Source of the DNA: MADRE3 sp963718195
GTDB taxonomy: Bacteria; Desulfobacterota; Desulfobulbia; Desulfobulbales; Desulfocapsaceae
NCBI GenBank assembly: GCA_963718195.1
Contig: CAVQYQ010000006.1
Span: forward strand, 1,036,553 to 1,100,552
Direction of reading: 5' to 3'
Length of the DNA: 64,000 bases
Part shown: piece after piece, positions 9,613 to 18,900 of the stretch
How positions within the stretch are numbered: the first letter of the stretch is position 1
Layout: each line of letters starts with the position of its first letter
The notes under the pieces: generated by a model
What the model was told of the DNA's origin: nothing
The model's database searches: none
The model's input: the letters and a program-made list of their open reading frames with translations, nothing else
Position numbers and translations under genes: made by a program

Positions 9613-9960
9613 ATGAAGCTCAGCGATCCCTTTGGCCGTATGGAAAAACGGCATCAGGCAAATTATGAAATGATGCGTGATGCCATGCAGAAAGGCGGTA
9701 TTAGAACGGTGCAGGCAGCACAGGATGTCATTAGCCAATCAAAAACCCGCTCACTTAAGTTTATGAGCGTGGTTCTGGCAGTATTATTTCTGGCTGTCTG
9801 CGTGGTTCCCCACATTATGCCGGCACTTGTCTGTCTGGCAGTTATACTGATCCTTTGGACGGTCAATTCAATAGCCAGTGGAAAACGCTATGTTGATCGC
9901 TACATTAACGAAGAATTACTTGGCAAAAGAGAAAAACAGGATCACTCCCCGCCGGCTTAG
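9613..9960 (+). CDS. Small two-helix membrane protein, unknown function
   Basis: 115 residues starting at MKLSDPFGRM; AGGTG lies 8 bases upstream, better than the ATG at 9595. The N-terminal 45 residues are polar and helical (FGRMEKRHQANYEMMRDAMQ), followed by two closely spaced hydrophobic segments at about 52-68 and 70-92 with a Pro between, and a charged C-terminus (RYVDRYINEELLGKREK). It lies 350 bases upstream of the cytochrome b operon on the same strand but is probably a separate unit. I do not recognise the family. Confidence 0.6.
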   Translation: MKLSDPFGRMEKRHQANYEMMRDAMQKGGIRTVQAAQDVISQSKTRSLKFMSVVLAVLFLAVCVVPHIMPALVCLAVILILWTVNSIASGKRYVDRYINEELLGKREKQDHSPPA

Positions 9961-10311
9961 CCGCTAACCTTGTCCCTTATTCCTCACTTTTAATCGAATA
10001 GTAGTTGTAATTTTATTATTCCATTGCGTGATGATCGTGCAGATAAAGAAAAATAATGGAATTACAGCCATAATTACCAAAAACTCCACCAGCAAGTTTT
10101 TGCCATAGCCAAAAATGCTATCGATGGATCGGTAGATGATTGATCGCTTCCTCTGAAAGTATCAATATTGGCGAGAAAATTTCCAGCGTCAACCAGATCA
10201 GCTCTCAGGTTTGAGAGGTTTTGTATTGCTAAATCCTTCGTTACCCTATATTTTCCTGGTTGGTGCCTTTGTACTATTTTTTAAAATACTTAGAAGAGAG
10301 TTTAGTGGGTA
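9961..10311. other. Leader region of the cytochrome b operon
   Basis: 351 bases without a gene between a small membrane protein and cytochrome b. Composition is AT-rich with several poly-T/poly-A runs. It presumably holds the promoter of the bc-type operon, but no box is convincing and no strong hairpin was found. Confidence 0.4.
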
Positions 10312-11616
10312 ATGACAGAGGGTAAAACAAAGGGACGTGGATCGCTGTTTTCAGATTTTCTGATTCATATTCACCCACGGACTGTACCTGCAGAGACCCT
10401 GAGATTTTCGTTAAGTCTCGGACTCGGGGGAATGGCACTGACACTGCTCTGTGTACTCTTTTTTACCGGCCTCTTCCAGCTCTTGATGTATACACCCCGA
10501 ACCGATGCCGCATACCGTTCCATACAGCTGATGTACACTGAAATCCCGCTTGGCGGGTGGGTCAGAAATATTCATTTCTGGGCCGGAAACCTGCTTGTCA
10601 TTGTTGCTGCGCTGCACCTGTTGAGGGTGTTTCTAACCGGTGCCCTAACTGGTGGCAGGCAATTGAACTGGATTGTGGGACTGGTATTGTTATTTCTTGT
10701 ACTTTTTGCAAATTTCAGCGGTTACCTGTTGCCATGGGACCAGCTGGCCTACTGGGCTGTAACTATTTTTACCGGAATGTTTGAATATATCCCCTTTGTC
10801 GGAACCTGGCTCATGCATCTTCTGCGTGGTGGGGAGACAGTGGGAGCCTTTACGCTCGCTAATTTTTATGCGATTCATGTTGGTATTATTCCTTTCTGTT
10901 TCGTGATTTTCTGTGTCTGGCACTTCTGGCTTGTGAGGAAGGCCGGAGGGCTGGTAAGGAAGGTGCAGACTGACCATAATGAGAGGTCTGAACGGGTGCC
11001 GGCAGTTCCGGATCTGCTCAGTCGTGAGGCGGCGGTTGGCTTTGGTCTTATTGGCATACTCCTGCTTTTTTCCTCCGTTTTTGATGCACCGCTCGATGAT
11101 CCGGCTAATCCGGCAATGAGCCCGAATCCTGCAAAAGCAGCCTGGTATTTTCTGGGATTACAGGAATTGTTAATGCACCTGCATCCGGTCATCGTTATTT
11201 GTGTCATTCCTCTGCTCTGCCTGATCGTTCTCGTTTTGCTCCCCTACATGGGAGGTACTGTTTTGCCAGCAGCCCAATGGTTCGGCGGTACCGGTGGAAG
11301 TTTCAAGCTTTTGGGAGGTCTGGGATGTGGAACAGCGATGACGTTTTTTCTCGTTTTTCTCGATGATAGGCTGATTCACACCGCCGGATCTCAGCAGGGT
11401 GGGGGAGACATCTGGTTCAGGGGAATCATCCCTCTGCTGTTGTTTACCTTTTTCCTGTTTGTGGTTCACCAGGTTTTGCTGCGGAGAGGCAAAATGTCAC
11501 ATCCACAGGTTGTTCTCGTTTTAGCCGGAATCGTGACTGGAATCATCCTCAGCCTCACCGCCATTGGCATCTGGTTTCGAGGGCCGGGGATGCAGCTTGT
11601 TTTGCCTTTTGGGTAA
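10312..11616 (+). CDS. Cytochrome b of a Rieske/cytochrome b complex
   Basis: 434 residues with about nine to ten membrane helices: an N-terminal diheme cytochrome b part (residues ~25-220) fused to a C-terminal b/b6-type part. The heme ligands are visible: His-x13-His in HFWAGNLLVIVAALH and His-x14-His in the helix starting AIHVGIIPF and ending CVWHF; x14 is the spacing of b6-type proteins. The Qo loop PEWY is replaced by a KAAWYFLGLQE variant, as in many non-mitochondrial relatives. It would oxidise quinol (menaquinol) and pass electrons to the Rieske protein and the multiheme cytochrome encoded next. First gene of a three-gene operon. Confidence 0.9.
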   Translation: MTEGKTKGRGSLFSDFLIHIHPRTVPAETLRFSLSLGLGGMALTLLCVLFFTGLFQLLMYTPRTDAAYRSIQLMYTEIPLGGWVRNIHFWAGNLLVIVAALHLLRVFLTGALTGGRQLNWIVGLVLLFLVLFANFSGYLLPWDQLAYWAVTIFTGMFEYIPFVGTWLMHLLRGGETVGAFTLANFYAIHVGIIPFCFVIFCVWHFWLVRKAGGLVRKVQTDHNERSERVPAVPDLLSREAAVGFGLIGILLLFSSVFDAPLDDPANPAMSPNPAKAAWYFLGLQELLMHLHPVIVICVIPLLCLIVLVLLPYMGGTVLPAAQWFGGTGGSFKLLGGLGCGTAMTFFLVFLDDRLIHTAGSQQGGGDIWFRGIIPLLLFTFFLFVVHQVLLRRGKMSHPQVVLVLAGIVTGIILSLTAIGIWFRGPGMQLVLPFG

Positions 11617-11626
11617 GGGAGAAGAT

Positions 11627-12139
11627 ATGAAAACAAGAGAGGACCAGCAGGCGGGCGATAAGAGTCGGACAAGAAGAACCTTTCTTAATCGTCTCTGGGC
11701 ATTTTTGGGGGTGCTTGCCTGTATTGAAATTGGATGGCTGGGCAGCTCTATTCTGCGTTCAAGAAAAACAAGATCTATATCTGCTCATTCAGACGACCTG
11801 GTGGAGGCAGGATCGGTTGGTGATTTTAAACCGGCCAGCGTAACCCCGATTCCACAGGGGCAGTTTTATCTTGCCTGTCTTGAAGATGGCAGTTTCCTGG
11901 CCCTGTCAAGAACCTGCACACATCTTGGCTGCTCACTTCCATGGGATGATAAGCAACAGAAATTCATCTGTCCCTGCCATGGTTCCACCTTTGATATCAG
12001 AGGAGAACCACTGACTTCACCAGCCACAAGGCCACTGGATTATTATCCGGTACGGATCGAAAACGGCAGAGTGAAAGTATTTGCCTCGAACGGCAAAAGA
12101 CGGGGCTCATTTGAACCTGAACAAACGGTCAGGATATAA
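11627..12139 (+). CDS. Rieske iron-sulfur protein
   Basis: 170 residues. The ATG at 11627 is chosen over an upstream frame at 11564 that overlaps cytochrome b; GGGAGAAG lies upstream. A twin-arginine-like N-terminus (RRTFLNRLW) precedes one membrane helix (~22-40), which would anchor the soluble domain on the periplasmic side. The [2Fe-2S] ligands are complete: CTHLGC at 97-102 and CPCHGS at 115-120, both disulfide cysteines present. It starts 10 bases after cytochrome b and takes electrons from quinol at the Qo site. Confidence 0.93.
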   Translation: MKTREDQQAGDKSRTRRTFLNRLWAFLGVLACIEIGWLGSSILRSRKTRSISAHSDDLVEAGSVGDFKPASVTPIPQGQFYLACLEDGSFLALSRTCTHLGCSLPWDDKQQKFICPCHGSTFDIRGEPLTSPATRPLDYYPVRIENGRVKVFASNGKRRGSFEPEQTVRI

Positions 12140-12140
12140 G

Positions 12141-14447
12141 ATGAGTGACAGGTCAACAGCCGACAGGAACGCTGATTCCTCAAAGATGGTCCACCGACTT
12201 GAAATAGTAGCAATCATCTCGGTTCTGCTCATACTTGGTTCGCCTTTTATCTATCTCGCCCGGGATAATCACAGGATAACTCCCGCCCAACCGGGAGCTG
12301 CAGCATTTGTCGGCAGCAAAGGGTGCGTGGCCTGTCACCAAACAGAATTTGATAAGTGGCGCGGCTCGCATCATGATCTGGCGATGGACGTGGCCACTGA
12401 AGAAACGGTACTCGGTGATTTTGAGAATCAATCGTTCACCGATCCGTATAATAGTGTTACAAGCCTTTTCTATCGGGAAAAGGGTGCATTCATGGTCGAG
12501 ACAGAGGGGCCCGATGGTGAAATGGGACGCTTTGAAATCACCCATGTATTCGGGGTATATCCACTGCAGCAATACCTGGTTCCGTTTCCCGGAGGGCGGT
12601 TGCAGTGTCTCAATATTGCCTGGGACTCAAGGGACTCCCGCTGGTATCGACTCCCCCCCTATGAGGTCGAGGACAGCCAGGACTGGCTGCACTGGACAAA
12701 GGGTGGGCAGACCTGGAACGGCATGTGTGCCGAGTGTCATTCAACTCGGCTCCAGAAAGGATTTGATATCGAGAACAACTCGTATTCGACCCGCTGGTTT
12801 GAAATTGATGTCGGCTGCGAAGCATGCCATGGTCCAGGTTCCAGCCATATCACCTGGGCGGAAAAGCCAGCCCTTGCCCGGCCACCGTTGGACAACTACG
12901 GGTTGGTTGTTGCATCCGGTAACGATGCCAAATCTGGCCAGATAACAACCTGTGCGCCCTGTCATTCCAGGCGCTTTCAGCTTGGAGATAACGATCACGG
13001 GCCTGGCGATCTGCTCGACAAGATGGTACCAACGCTCCTTGAGGATGGCCTCTATTACCCCGATGGCCAGATTCTTGAGGAGGTGTATGTCTATGGATCT
13101 TTTACCCAGAGCAAGATGTATATGAAGGGGGTTGTCTGCAGCGACTGTCATGACATACACAGCCTGGAACTCCACAGGAAAGGCAACGATCTCTGTCTGC
13201 AGTGTCATCGGGGCGAGGAATATGATACGGAAAAACATCATTTCCATAAACGTGAACATGAAGGAAAACCAAGTGAGGGGTATCTTTGTGTCAAATGCCA
13301 TATGCCTGGCCGTACCTATATGGGAGTGGATTATCGACCTGATCACAGTCTGCGGATTCCCCGACCGGATTTGAGCCTGAAAATTGAATCACCAAACAGT
13401 TGTTCCGCCCAGGGGTGCCATGACAATAAGCCAGCAGCGTGGTCGGCTGAGCATTACACCAAATGGTATGGAGAGAAACGAAAACCTCACTACGGTGAAA
13501 TTTTTGCAGGCGCCAGAAAAAGAAATCCTGAATCCGGAAAGGAGCTCGTCAAGTTGGTCAATGACGGGCTGTCACCAGTCATTGTCCGAGCAACCGCACT
13601 ATCCCTGCTCAACGGATACCCCGGAGATGAGTCGGAGGCTACCTTTCAGAGGGCCCTGCAGGATCCGGAAGGGCTGCTGCGCTATACGGCCATTCGCTCC
13701 ATGGGACCGGTTAGCCAGCAGACACTTCTGTCACTCATTGCTCCCAAGCTCTACGACGAGCTGAAGGCTGTCAGGATGGAGGCCGCTGTGAGGCTTGCTG
13801 CAATTCCTGAATCATCGCTGCGGCGAGATGATCGGGATGCCTTTAAACAGGCCTTGGCTGAGTATCGACAGGCGATGCTCTATAATGCGGACTTTGCCCC
13901 TCAGCGCTACAATCTCGGTAACCTGGCAATTTCCCAGGGTGACAGTGAAACCGGTATATCGCTGTTTGAACAGGCGTTACAGATCGATGAGCTGTTTTTT
14001 CCGGCGAAGGTGAATCTTGCCATGGAACTCAACCGTCGGGGCGACAATGACAGGGCTGCAAAGCTGCTCAGGGAGGCTTTCAACCAGAACCCGCAACACT
14101 ACGAGATTGCCTACTCGCTTGGTCTGCTGCTGGCGGAAATGGATAATCTTTCAGCTGCGGCACGCTATCTCGGGCAGGCCGCAGACGGCATGCCGTGGTA
14201 TTCCCGTGCCAGGTATAATCAGGCCCTGGCACTCCTGAAAATGGAGAAGTGGGGGGAGGGGATCGCTGCTCTGCAGAAAGCAGTCATGGCAGAGCCCGCC
14301 AACGAGGAATACTTTGTGACCCTTGCTAATCTTTATCTGAGCAGCGGACGAGTCGAACAGGCCAGGCGATTGGCAGCCCAGGTGCTTGAACTGGTCCCGC
14401 AGCACGCGAGCGCCGCTGAATTACAAAAAAACATCTCAGAAAAATAA
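12141..14447 (+). CDS. Membrane-anchored multiheme cytochrome c with C-terminal TPR repeats
   Basis: 768 residues, starting one base after the Rieske stop (ATG 12141), so translation is coupled. An N-terminal anchor helix (~20-40) is followed by seven CxxCH heme sites (CVACH, CAECH, CEACH, CAPCH, CSDCH, CLQCH, CVKCH) and a possible eighth of unusual C-x4-C-H form (CSAQGCH). After about residue 450 there are HEAT-like helices, then at least four TPR units to the C-terminus. It would receive electrons from the Rieske protein in the periplasm and pass them to an unknown partner; the TPR part suggests docking. It replaces the cytochrome c1 or f of ordinary complexes. Confidence 0.88.
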   Translation: MSDRSTADRNADSSKMVHRLEIVAIISVLLILGSPFIYLARDNHRITPAQPGAAAFVGSKGCVACHQTEFDKWRGSHHDLAMDVATEETVLGDFENQSFTDPYNSVTSLFYREKGAFMVETEGPDGEMGRFEITHVFGVYPLQQYLVPFPGGRLQCLNIAWDSRDSRWYRLPPYEVEDSQDWLHWTKGGQTWNGMCAECHSTRLQKGFDIENNSYSTRWFEIDVGCEACHGPGSSHITWAEKPALARPPLDNYGLVVASGNDAKSGQITTCAPCHSRRFQLGDNDHGPGDLLDKMVPTLLEDGLYYPDGQILEEVYVYGSFTQSKMYMKGVVCSDCHDIHSLELHRKGNDLCLQCHRGEEYDTEKHHFHKREHEGKPSEGYLCVKCHMPGRTYMGVDYRPDHSLRIPRPDLSLKIESPNSCSAQGCHDNKPAAWSAEHYTKWYGEKRKPHYGEIFAGARKRNPESGKELVKLVNDGLSPVIVRATALSLLNGYPGDESEATFQRALQDPEGLLRYTAIRSMGPVSQQTLLSLIAPKLYDELKAVRMEAAVRLAAIPESSLRRDDRDAFKQALAEYRQAMLYNADFAPQRYNLGNLAISQGDSETGISLFEQALQIDELFFPAKVNLAMELNRRGDNDRAAKLLREAFNQNPQHYEIAYSLGLLLAEMDNLSAAARYLGQAADGMPWYSRARYNQALALLKMEKWGEGIAALQKAVMAEPANEEYFVTLANLYLSSGRVEQARRLAAQVLELVPQHASAAELQKNISEK

Positions 14448-14468
14448 GGAGTCTCTCCCAGGTGCTCT

Positions 14469-14510
14469 CCCGTATCACCGGGTCTCGCTGAAAAACCGGG
14501 CGATACAGGG
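14469..14510. terminator. Hairpin between convergent genes
   Basis: Imperfect inverted repeat (CCCGTATCACCGG pairing with CCGGGCGATACAGGG, loop of about 14 bases) in the 71-base gap between the multiheme cytochrome and malic enzyme, which converge. No U-tract follows on either side, so it may act as a bidirectional barrier or a REP-like unit rather than a standard intrinsic terminator. Confidence 0.45.
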
Positions 14511-14518
14511 GGCGTGGC

Positions 14519-16804
14519 CTAGAGAATCATATCTTTTCTACTCACATTCTGGCGTGCTTTCAGGGCGGCAAGCGTGGTGAGGTTATAGATATTGTCTGCT
14601 TTTGAACCCCGTTCAACGATGTGAGCTGATTTTTCAAGACCAACCAGGATTGGCCCGATGGCGTCTACCTCCCCGAGCCGCATGAAGAGTTTGTAGGCAA
14701 TGTTTGCTGCATTGAGATCTGGAAAAATCAGAATATTGGGTTCTCCTTTCAGGGTCGAAAAGGGAAATATCTCATCTCGCAACTCGGTATTAAAGGCAAT
14801 GTTCGCCTGTATCTCACCCTCTATCTCCAGGTCAGGGGACATTTCTTTGGCAAGCTCTGTTGCCCGAGCGACAGAAATAGCGCTCGGTGTGTCAGATGAA
14901 CCGAAATTTGAATAGGAGAGCATTGCAATCTTGGGTGCAATATCGAATTCCTTGACAAATTCAGCGACAGAGATGGCGATCTCTGCCAGCTGCTGCTCGT
15001 CTGGATAAATATTTACGGCCGTGTCAGCAAAAAAGAGTGTTCGGTTCTTGAATACCATCATGTAAACACTGGCTACCGTTTTTTTCTCGGTACTTTTTCT
15101 GATGCAGGAGAGTACCCGTCTTACCGCATATGGGTAGGGCAGTGACTGGCCGTAAATCATGCAGTCCACATCACCGCTGCTGAGCATCATTGCGCCAAAA
15201 TATCCGGCATCTCGACGCATCATGTCGACTGCATATGGCACGGTGATACCTTTGCGATATTTTCGTGAGTGATACTCAAAGGCGTATTTATTTACGAGAT
15301 CCGTCTCTTCTGCTGGATCGATAATTTCCATCGAGTGATCAACAGCCCCATATCGGTGGATCAATTCTTCAATTTCACGCTTGTTGCCAAGGAGTACCGG
15401 AGTTGCCAGGTTTTCATCCATCACCTGGATGGCGGCTCGGATGATGTTTTTGTTGTTCCCTTCGGGATAGACAACGCGCACCGGTTCTTTCTTTACCCGT
15501 TTGGTTACATAACGCAGGATTGATTTTGAGATGCCAAGGGTTGATTCCAGATGTTCGGTGTATTTCTCAATGTCGTCGATCGGTTTTCGGGCAATATTAC
15601 TCTCTATTGCCGCACGGGCAACTGCGGGGGCGATACGCAGCAGGGCGCGGGGATCAAACGGGGTCGGGATCAGGTATTCCGGGCCAAACTGGAAATGCTC
15701 GGCTCCGTATGCCCTTAAAACCTGGTCGGGAACCTCTTCCTTGGCAAGAGCTGCGATCGCCTTTACTGCGGCAATTTTCATTTCCGTATTAATTGATTTG
15801 GCCCGTACGTCAAGCGCCCCCCTGAATAGAAAAGGAAAACAGAGGACATTGTTTACCTGGTTCGGATAGTCACTGCGTCCGGTGGCGATGATGCAGTCAG
15901 GCCGAGCTTTCAGAGCTTCGGGATAGGAAATTTCAGGCTCCGGGTTGGCGAGGGCAAAAATTACCGGTTTTTCAGCCATCGATTTTACCATTTCTGGGGT
16001 GAGGGCGCCGGCTACACTTACCCCGCAGAACAGGTCGGCGCCATTGACCGCATCTGCCAGGGTTCGATGGCTGGTATCACGGGCAAAGCGCTGCTTATAA
16101 GGGTTCATGGATACGTCTCTGCCCGTGTAAATCACGCCCTTTGAGTCACAGAGCAGCAGGTTTTCCTTTTTCAGCCCGAGATCGACGAACATCTGGGCAC
16201 AGGCCAGCCCTGCAGCCCCGGCACCATTAAAGACCGCTTTCACCTCTGAGATATTCTTGCCGGTAACCTCAAGGGCATTGAGGAAGGCGGCACCCGTGAT
16301 AATCGCGGTACCATGTTGATCGTCATGGAAGACAGGTATGTCAACTTTTGCCTTCAGGGTTTCTTCGATATAAAAACACTCAGGTGCCTTGATATCTTCA
16401 AGATTAATCCCGCCAAAGGTAGGAGAAATCAATTCGCACGTCCTGATAAATTCATCGGGGTCCTCGGTGTCAACTTCGATATCAAAGACATCGATATCGG
16501 CGAATTTCTTAAAGAGTGCACCTTTGCCTTCCATAACCGGTTTTCCAGCGACTGCTCCGATGTTGCCAAGCCCAAGCACTGCGGTACCGTTGGAAATCAC
16601 CGCAACCAGGTTGCCTTTTGCGGTATACTCATAGGCGTCCTCTTTGTTGGCGGCTATCTCCTCACAGGGCCGGGCAACGCCGGGACTATAGGCAAGTGAG
16701 AGATCTTTCTGGGTTGAGAACGGTTTTGTGACGATAACTTCGATTTTTCCTTTCCGGCCTTGCCGGTGATACTGGAGCGATTCTGAATAAATATCTGTGG
16801 CCAT
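14519..16804 (-). CDS. maeB: NAD(P)-dependent malic enzyme with phosphotransacetylase-like domain
   Basis: 761 residues, the length of the large MaeB type. Residues ~1-430 are the malic enzyme: PVMEGKGALFKKFADIDVFD, the HDDQHGT motif, NAD(P)-binding GAGAAGLACAQM, and NPEPEISYPEA. Residues ~430-755 are a phosphate acetyltransferase-like domain, regulatory in known members. It decarboxylates malate to pyruvate. Its promoter carries an operator whose 17-base core also occurs at the malate-CoA ligase promoter 33 kb away, and the enzyme supplies the one step of the malyl-CoA glycolate route missing from that operon. Monocistronic. Confidence 0.93.
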   Translation of the reverse strand: MATDIYSESLQYHRQGRKGKIEVIVTKPFSTQKDLSLAYSPGVARPCEEIAANKEDAYEYTAKGNLVAVISNGTAVLGLGNIGAVAGKPVMEGKGALFKKFADIDVFDIEVDTEDPDEFIRTCELISPTFGGINLEDIKAPECFYIEETLKAKVDIPVFHDDQHGTAIITGAAFLNALEVTGKNISEVKAVFNGAGAAGLACAQMFVDLGLKKENLLLCDSKGVIYTGRDVSMNPYKQRFARDTSHRTLADAVNGADLFCGVSVAGALTPEMVKSMAEKPVIFALANPEPEISYPEALKARPDCIIATGRSDYPNQVNNVLCFPFLFRGALDVRAKSINTEMKIAAVKAIAALAKEEVPDQVLRAYGAEHFQFGPEYLIPTPFDPRALLRIAPAVARAAIESNIARKPIDDIEKYTEHLESTLGISKSILRYVTKRVKKEPVRVVYPEGNNKNIIRAAIQVMDENLATPVLLGNKREIEELIHRYGAVDHSMEIIDPAEETDLVNKYAFEYHSRKYRKGITVPYAVDMMRRDAGYFGAMMLSSGDVDCMIYGQSLPYPYAVRRVLSCIRKSTEKKTVASVYMMVFKNRTLFFADTAVNIYPDEQQLAEIAISVAEFVKEFDIAPKIAMLSYSNFGSSDTPSAISVARATELAKEMSPDLEIEGEIQANIAFNTELRDEIFPFSTLKGEPNILIFPDLNAANIAYKLFMRLGEVDAIGPILVGLEKSAHIVERGSKADNIYNLTTLAALKARQNVSRKDMIL

Positions 16805-16860
16805 CGATTTTCCCCCTTATTACCTGCAGCAAAATAGAATTGAGTTTAGTCATAAAATAT

Positions 16861-16875
16861 AACTGGACATACCAG
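16861..16875. promoter_or_regulatory. Second, weaker FadR-type box at maeB promoter
   Basis: AACTGGACATACCAG: matches CTGGT-NNN-ACCAG with a single change (T to A) in the left arm. It lies between the strong operator/promoter at 16908-16936 and the maeB start, about 55 bases upstream of the start codon, so a second regulator dimer could bind just downstream of the transcription start. Confidence 0.45.
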
Positions 16876-16907
16876 TAAAATAATAAAAAACATATTGAAA
16901 CAGCATG

Positions 16908-16936
16908 TTAATCCTGGTAAGACCAGTTGTCAACAA
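16908..16936 (-). promoter_or_regulatory. maeB promoter with operator between -35 and -10
   Basis: Read on the minus strand: TTGACA, 17 bases, TAACAT, an almost ideal sigma-70 promoter. The 17-base spacer contains CTGGTCTTACCAG (plus-strand 16914-16926), the palindrome typical of FadR/PdhR/LldR-family sites (TGGT-NNN-ACCA). A repressor bound here would block RNA polymerase directly. The 17-mer AACTGGTCTTACCAGGA is identical to the one at 49721-49737. Confidence 0.8.
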
Positions 16937-17254
16937 GGCTATTTAACATATAATATATGCTTAATATCAAGTCCACTCTTATTTATGGTCTGCTCAAAAG
17001 GTCCATATTATAGAGAAATAGTGAGAATGTTGTAATTATTCAATCAATCAGTGTTTGAACTGCAAATAAATTAATGGTACAAAAAGTCGGATATAAAAAG
17101 TAAACGGCAGAAAATGTCTGAAAAACATCGGTTTTGGTTCACTTGAATTGGAGGCGATACATGCTCTGCGTGCACCATTATTTTTCACTACAAATGATCA
17201 GGGGGGAGAGGAACAGAAAGGACTCCCGCTGAGTTAAATTAAAAGGAGAAAAGA

Positions 17255-17743
17255 ATGAGCATTTTTGAATTTGCAATGAAGATGGAGCAGGATGGTGAGA
17301 AATTTTACCGGGACCTTGCGGGGAAGACGACAAACGCAGGCTTAAAGCAGATTTTTACCTATCTTGCTGATGAAGAAGTGAAACATTACACTCTGTTCAA
17401 GGGGCTTCTGGAACGCCAACCCTCAGATTACGAATCGACAGATATCCTTGCGGATTCAAAAAATGTGTTTGCCCAGATGAAAGAGAGTGGTTCTGTTGAC
17501 GTAACCGATGATGCCTCGCAGCTTGAAGCGTATAAACAGGCATTGGAATGGGAGAAAAAAGCGTACGAATTTTTTGAAGAAAAATGTGCTGAAGCAACTG
17601 ACCCGAAAGAAAAGAAATTTTTAGAAACGATCGCCAAAGAAGAGCGACGTCATTATCGCCTCATCGATGGCATAATAGAATTTATCGCTCGTCCTGAGAG
17701 CTGGGTTGAAAATGCTGAATTCAACCAACTAACTGATTATTAA
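17255..17743 (+). CDS. Ferritin-like (rubrerythrin-type) di-iron protein
   Basis: 162 residues forming the four-helix ferritin-like domain of rubrerythrins without a C-terminal rubredoxin domain. Iron ligands are visible as an early Glu (MEQDGEKFY), the first E-x-x-H (DEEVKHY), the Glu in WEKKAYEFFEEK and the second E-x-x-H (KEERRHY). Such proteins handle peroxide or iron in anaerobes; without rubredoxin an external electron donor would be needed. Ribosome site AAGGAG lies just upstream, and a strong terminator follows, so it is a single-gene unit. Confidence 0.85.
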   Translation: MSIFEFAMKMEQDGEKFYRDLAGKTTNAGLKQIFTYLADEEVKHYTLFKGLLERQPSDYESTDILADSKNVFAQMKESGSVDVTDDASQLEAYKQALEWEKKAYEFFEEKCAEATDPKEKKFLETIAKEERRHYRLIDGIIEFIARPESWVENAEFNQLTDY

Positions 17744-17771
17744 AATATTCCTGTTATTGCAGGTATCTTGA

Positions 17772-17806
17772 AGCCGGTAAATTTGACCTTTACCGGCTTT
17801 TTCTAT
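17772..17806 (+). terminator. Intrinsic terminator after ferritin-like gene
   Basis: AAGCCGGTAAA and TTTACCGGCTT form an 11-base stem with a short loop, followed by a T-run. It lies 28 bases after the ferritin-like stop codon. Confidence 0.88.
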
Positions 17807-17960
17807 CGTGCTGTTGGAATGGCGCGTTTTGCTTTCTTCATCACCTGTCGATCATCAACCAACCGCAACTGGCCAATCATCCTCAAACCATCAGAATCTA
17901 TCCTCACAATCGTTTTTGTGAAAATAGCGTAGCATCTCTTTTCAATTCTTTGTTACTCCA

Positions 17961-18389
17961 TCAGGGCACGACCAGAACCGGACAATAAATAGTGTTGAGC
18001 ACCTTGTGGGTGACACTGCCGAGAAACAGACCCGAAATTTCCGAGTGACCATGTGATCCCATGATGATCAGGTCGAATTTTTTTGATTTTGCCAGGTTTG
18101 TTAACATCGTTCCCGGGGCGCCGGACAGTATTTCTGTGTCGTGATCGATTCCGGCTTTGGCAAGTGCCAGAGAGGTTTGATTAAGAACCTCCGCCGCCTG
18201 CCTAGCAACATTATTTTTCAGTTGATCTATGAGCGTCTCGGAAACATCCGGCATGTGTCCGAGCCATTCATAGCAGCTGACAGCGGTTACCTTAGCACCC
18301 GTTTTCTGGGCGAGATAGATCGCATATTCAATTGCATTATTGGAGTAGCTTGAGCCATCGACGGGAAGCAGTATTTGAGTGAATTGCAT
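17961..18389 (-). CDS. Universal stress protein (UspA family)
   Basis: 143 residues from MQFTQILLPVDGS; this ATG has a perfect AGGAGG 5-6 bases upstream, while the longer frame to 18440 has none. The UspA fold is clear: N-terminal LLPVDGSSYSNNAIEYA, and the C-terminal nucleotide-binding motif GSHGHSEISGLFLGSVTHKV (G-x2-G-x9-G-S/T), implying an ATP-binding subtype. Its exact role is unknown; family members are induced by stress or energy limitation. It is flanked by the thiamine-binding protein gene on the same strand, with a hairpin between them. Confidence 0.9.
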   Translation of the reverse strand: MQFTQILLPVDGSSYSNNAIEYAIYLAQKTGAKVTAVSCYEWLGHMPDVSETLIDQLKNNVARQAAEVLNQTSLALAKAGIDHDTEILSGAPGTMLTNLAKSKKFDLIIMGSHGHSEISGLFLGSVTHKVLNTIYCPVLVVP

Positions 18390-18542
18390 GAAAACCTCCT
18401 GAATAAAAGAATGGAGAGGACCCGGTAAAACACGCATCACAAAATTTTTGACATATACAAATTATAAGTCGGAAAAGGGTCTTAGGCAATGCAGTACAGG
18501 ATTATACCGGAGGGCAGTTGTTGTAAAAGAGGGGAAGGTGTG

Positions 18543-18566
18543 CCCGGGTAAATGCAGTTACCCGGG
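18543..18566 (-). terminator. Hairpin downstream of the thiamine-binding protein gene
   Basis: CCCGGGTAA and TTACCCGGG, perfect 9-base arms with a 6-base loop, 35 bases past the stop of the minus-strand gene at 18601. No clear U-tract, so termination strength is uncertain. Confidence 0.5.
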
Positions 18567-18600
18567 TGGAACAGCCTTCGTGCTCGTCGATGGGGCATGA

Positions 18601-18900
18601 TTATTCCAGTTTATTCTTTACACTCTCAATTTTATCGAGCATTGATTGGTTCTTGTCTGTCCTGGTGCCAACCTTGATGGAACTGGTGATCCGCGGTACT
18701 CCCATTTCATGCAGCGTCTGGTGGCACTCTTTGACCGCCTTGAAAACAGTGTCCCAGTCCCCCTCAATATTGGTTCCATAAGCATGCAGATTTGATTTCA
18801 AGCCTGCCTTATTAATTATTTTGTGGCAAGCCGCAATATATTTGGAGACAGAAAGTCCTGAACCAAAAGGTGATACGGTTAAATCAACAATAACATTCAT
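18601..18900 (-). CDS. MTH1187/YkoF-type thiamine-binding protein (DUF77)
   Basis: 99 residues from MNVIVDLTVSPFGSG (GGAGGAC upstream; the longer frame is rejected). The ferredoxin-like DUF77 pattern is visible: V-D-L-T-V-S-P-F at the start, GLKSNLHAYGTNIEGDWD, and PRITSSIKVGTRTDK at the end. Family members bind thiamine or a related ligand and form tetramers; the physiological role is not settled. A second copy of the family occurs in the glycolate operon at 53303. Probably transcribed on its own. Confidence 0.8.
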   Translation of the reverse strand: MNVIVDLTVSPFGSGLSVSKYIAACHKIINKAGLKSNLHAYGTNIEGDWDTVFKAVKECHQTLHEMGVPRITSSIKVGTRTDKNQSMLDKIESVKNKLE

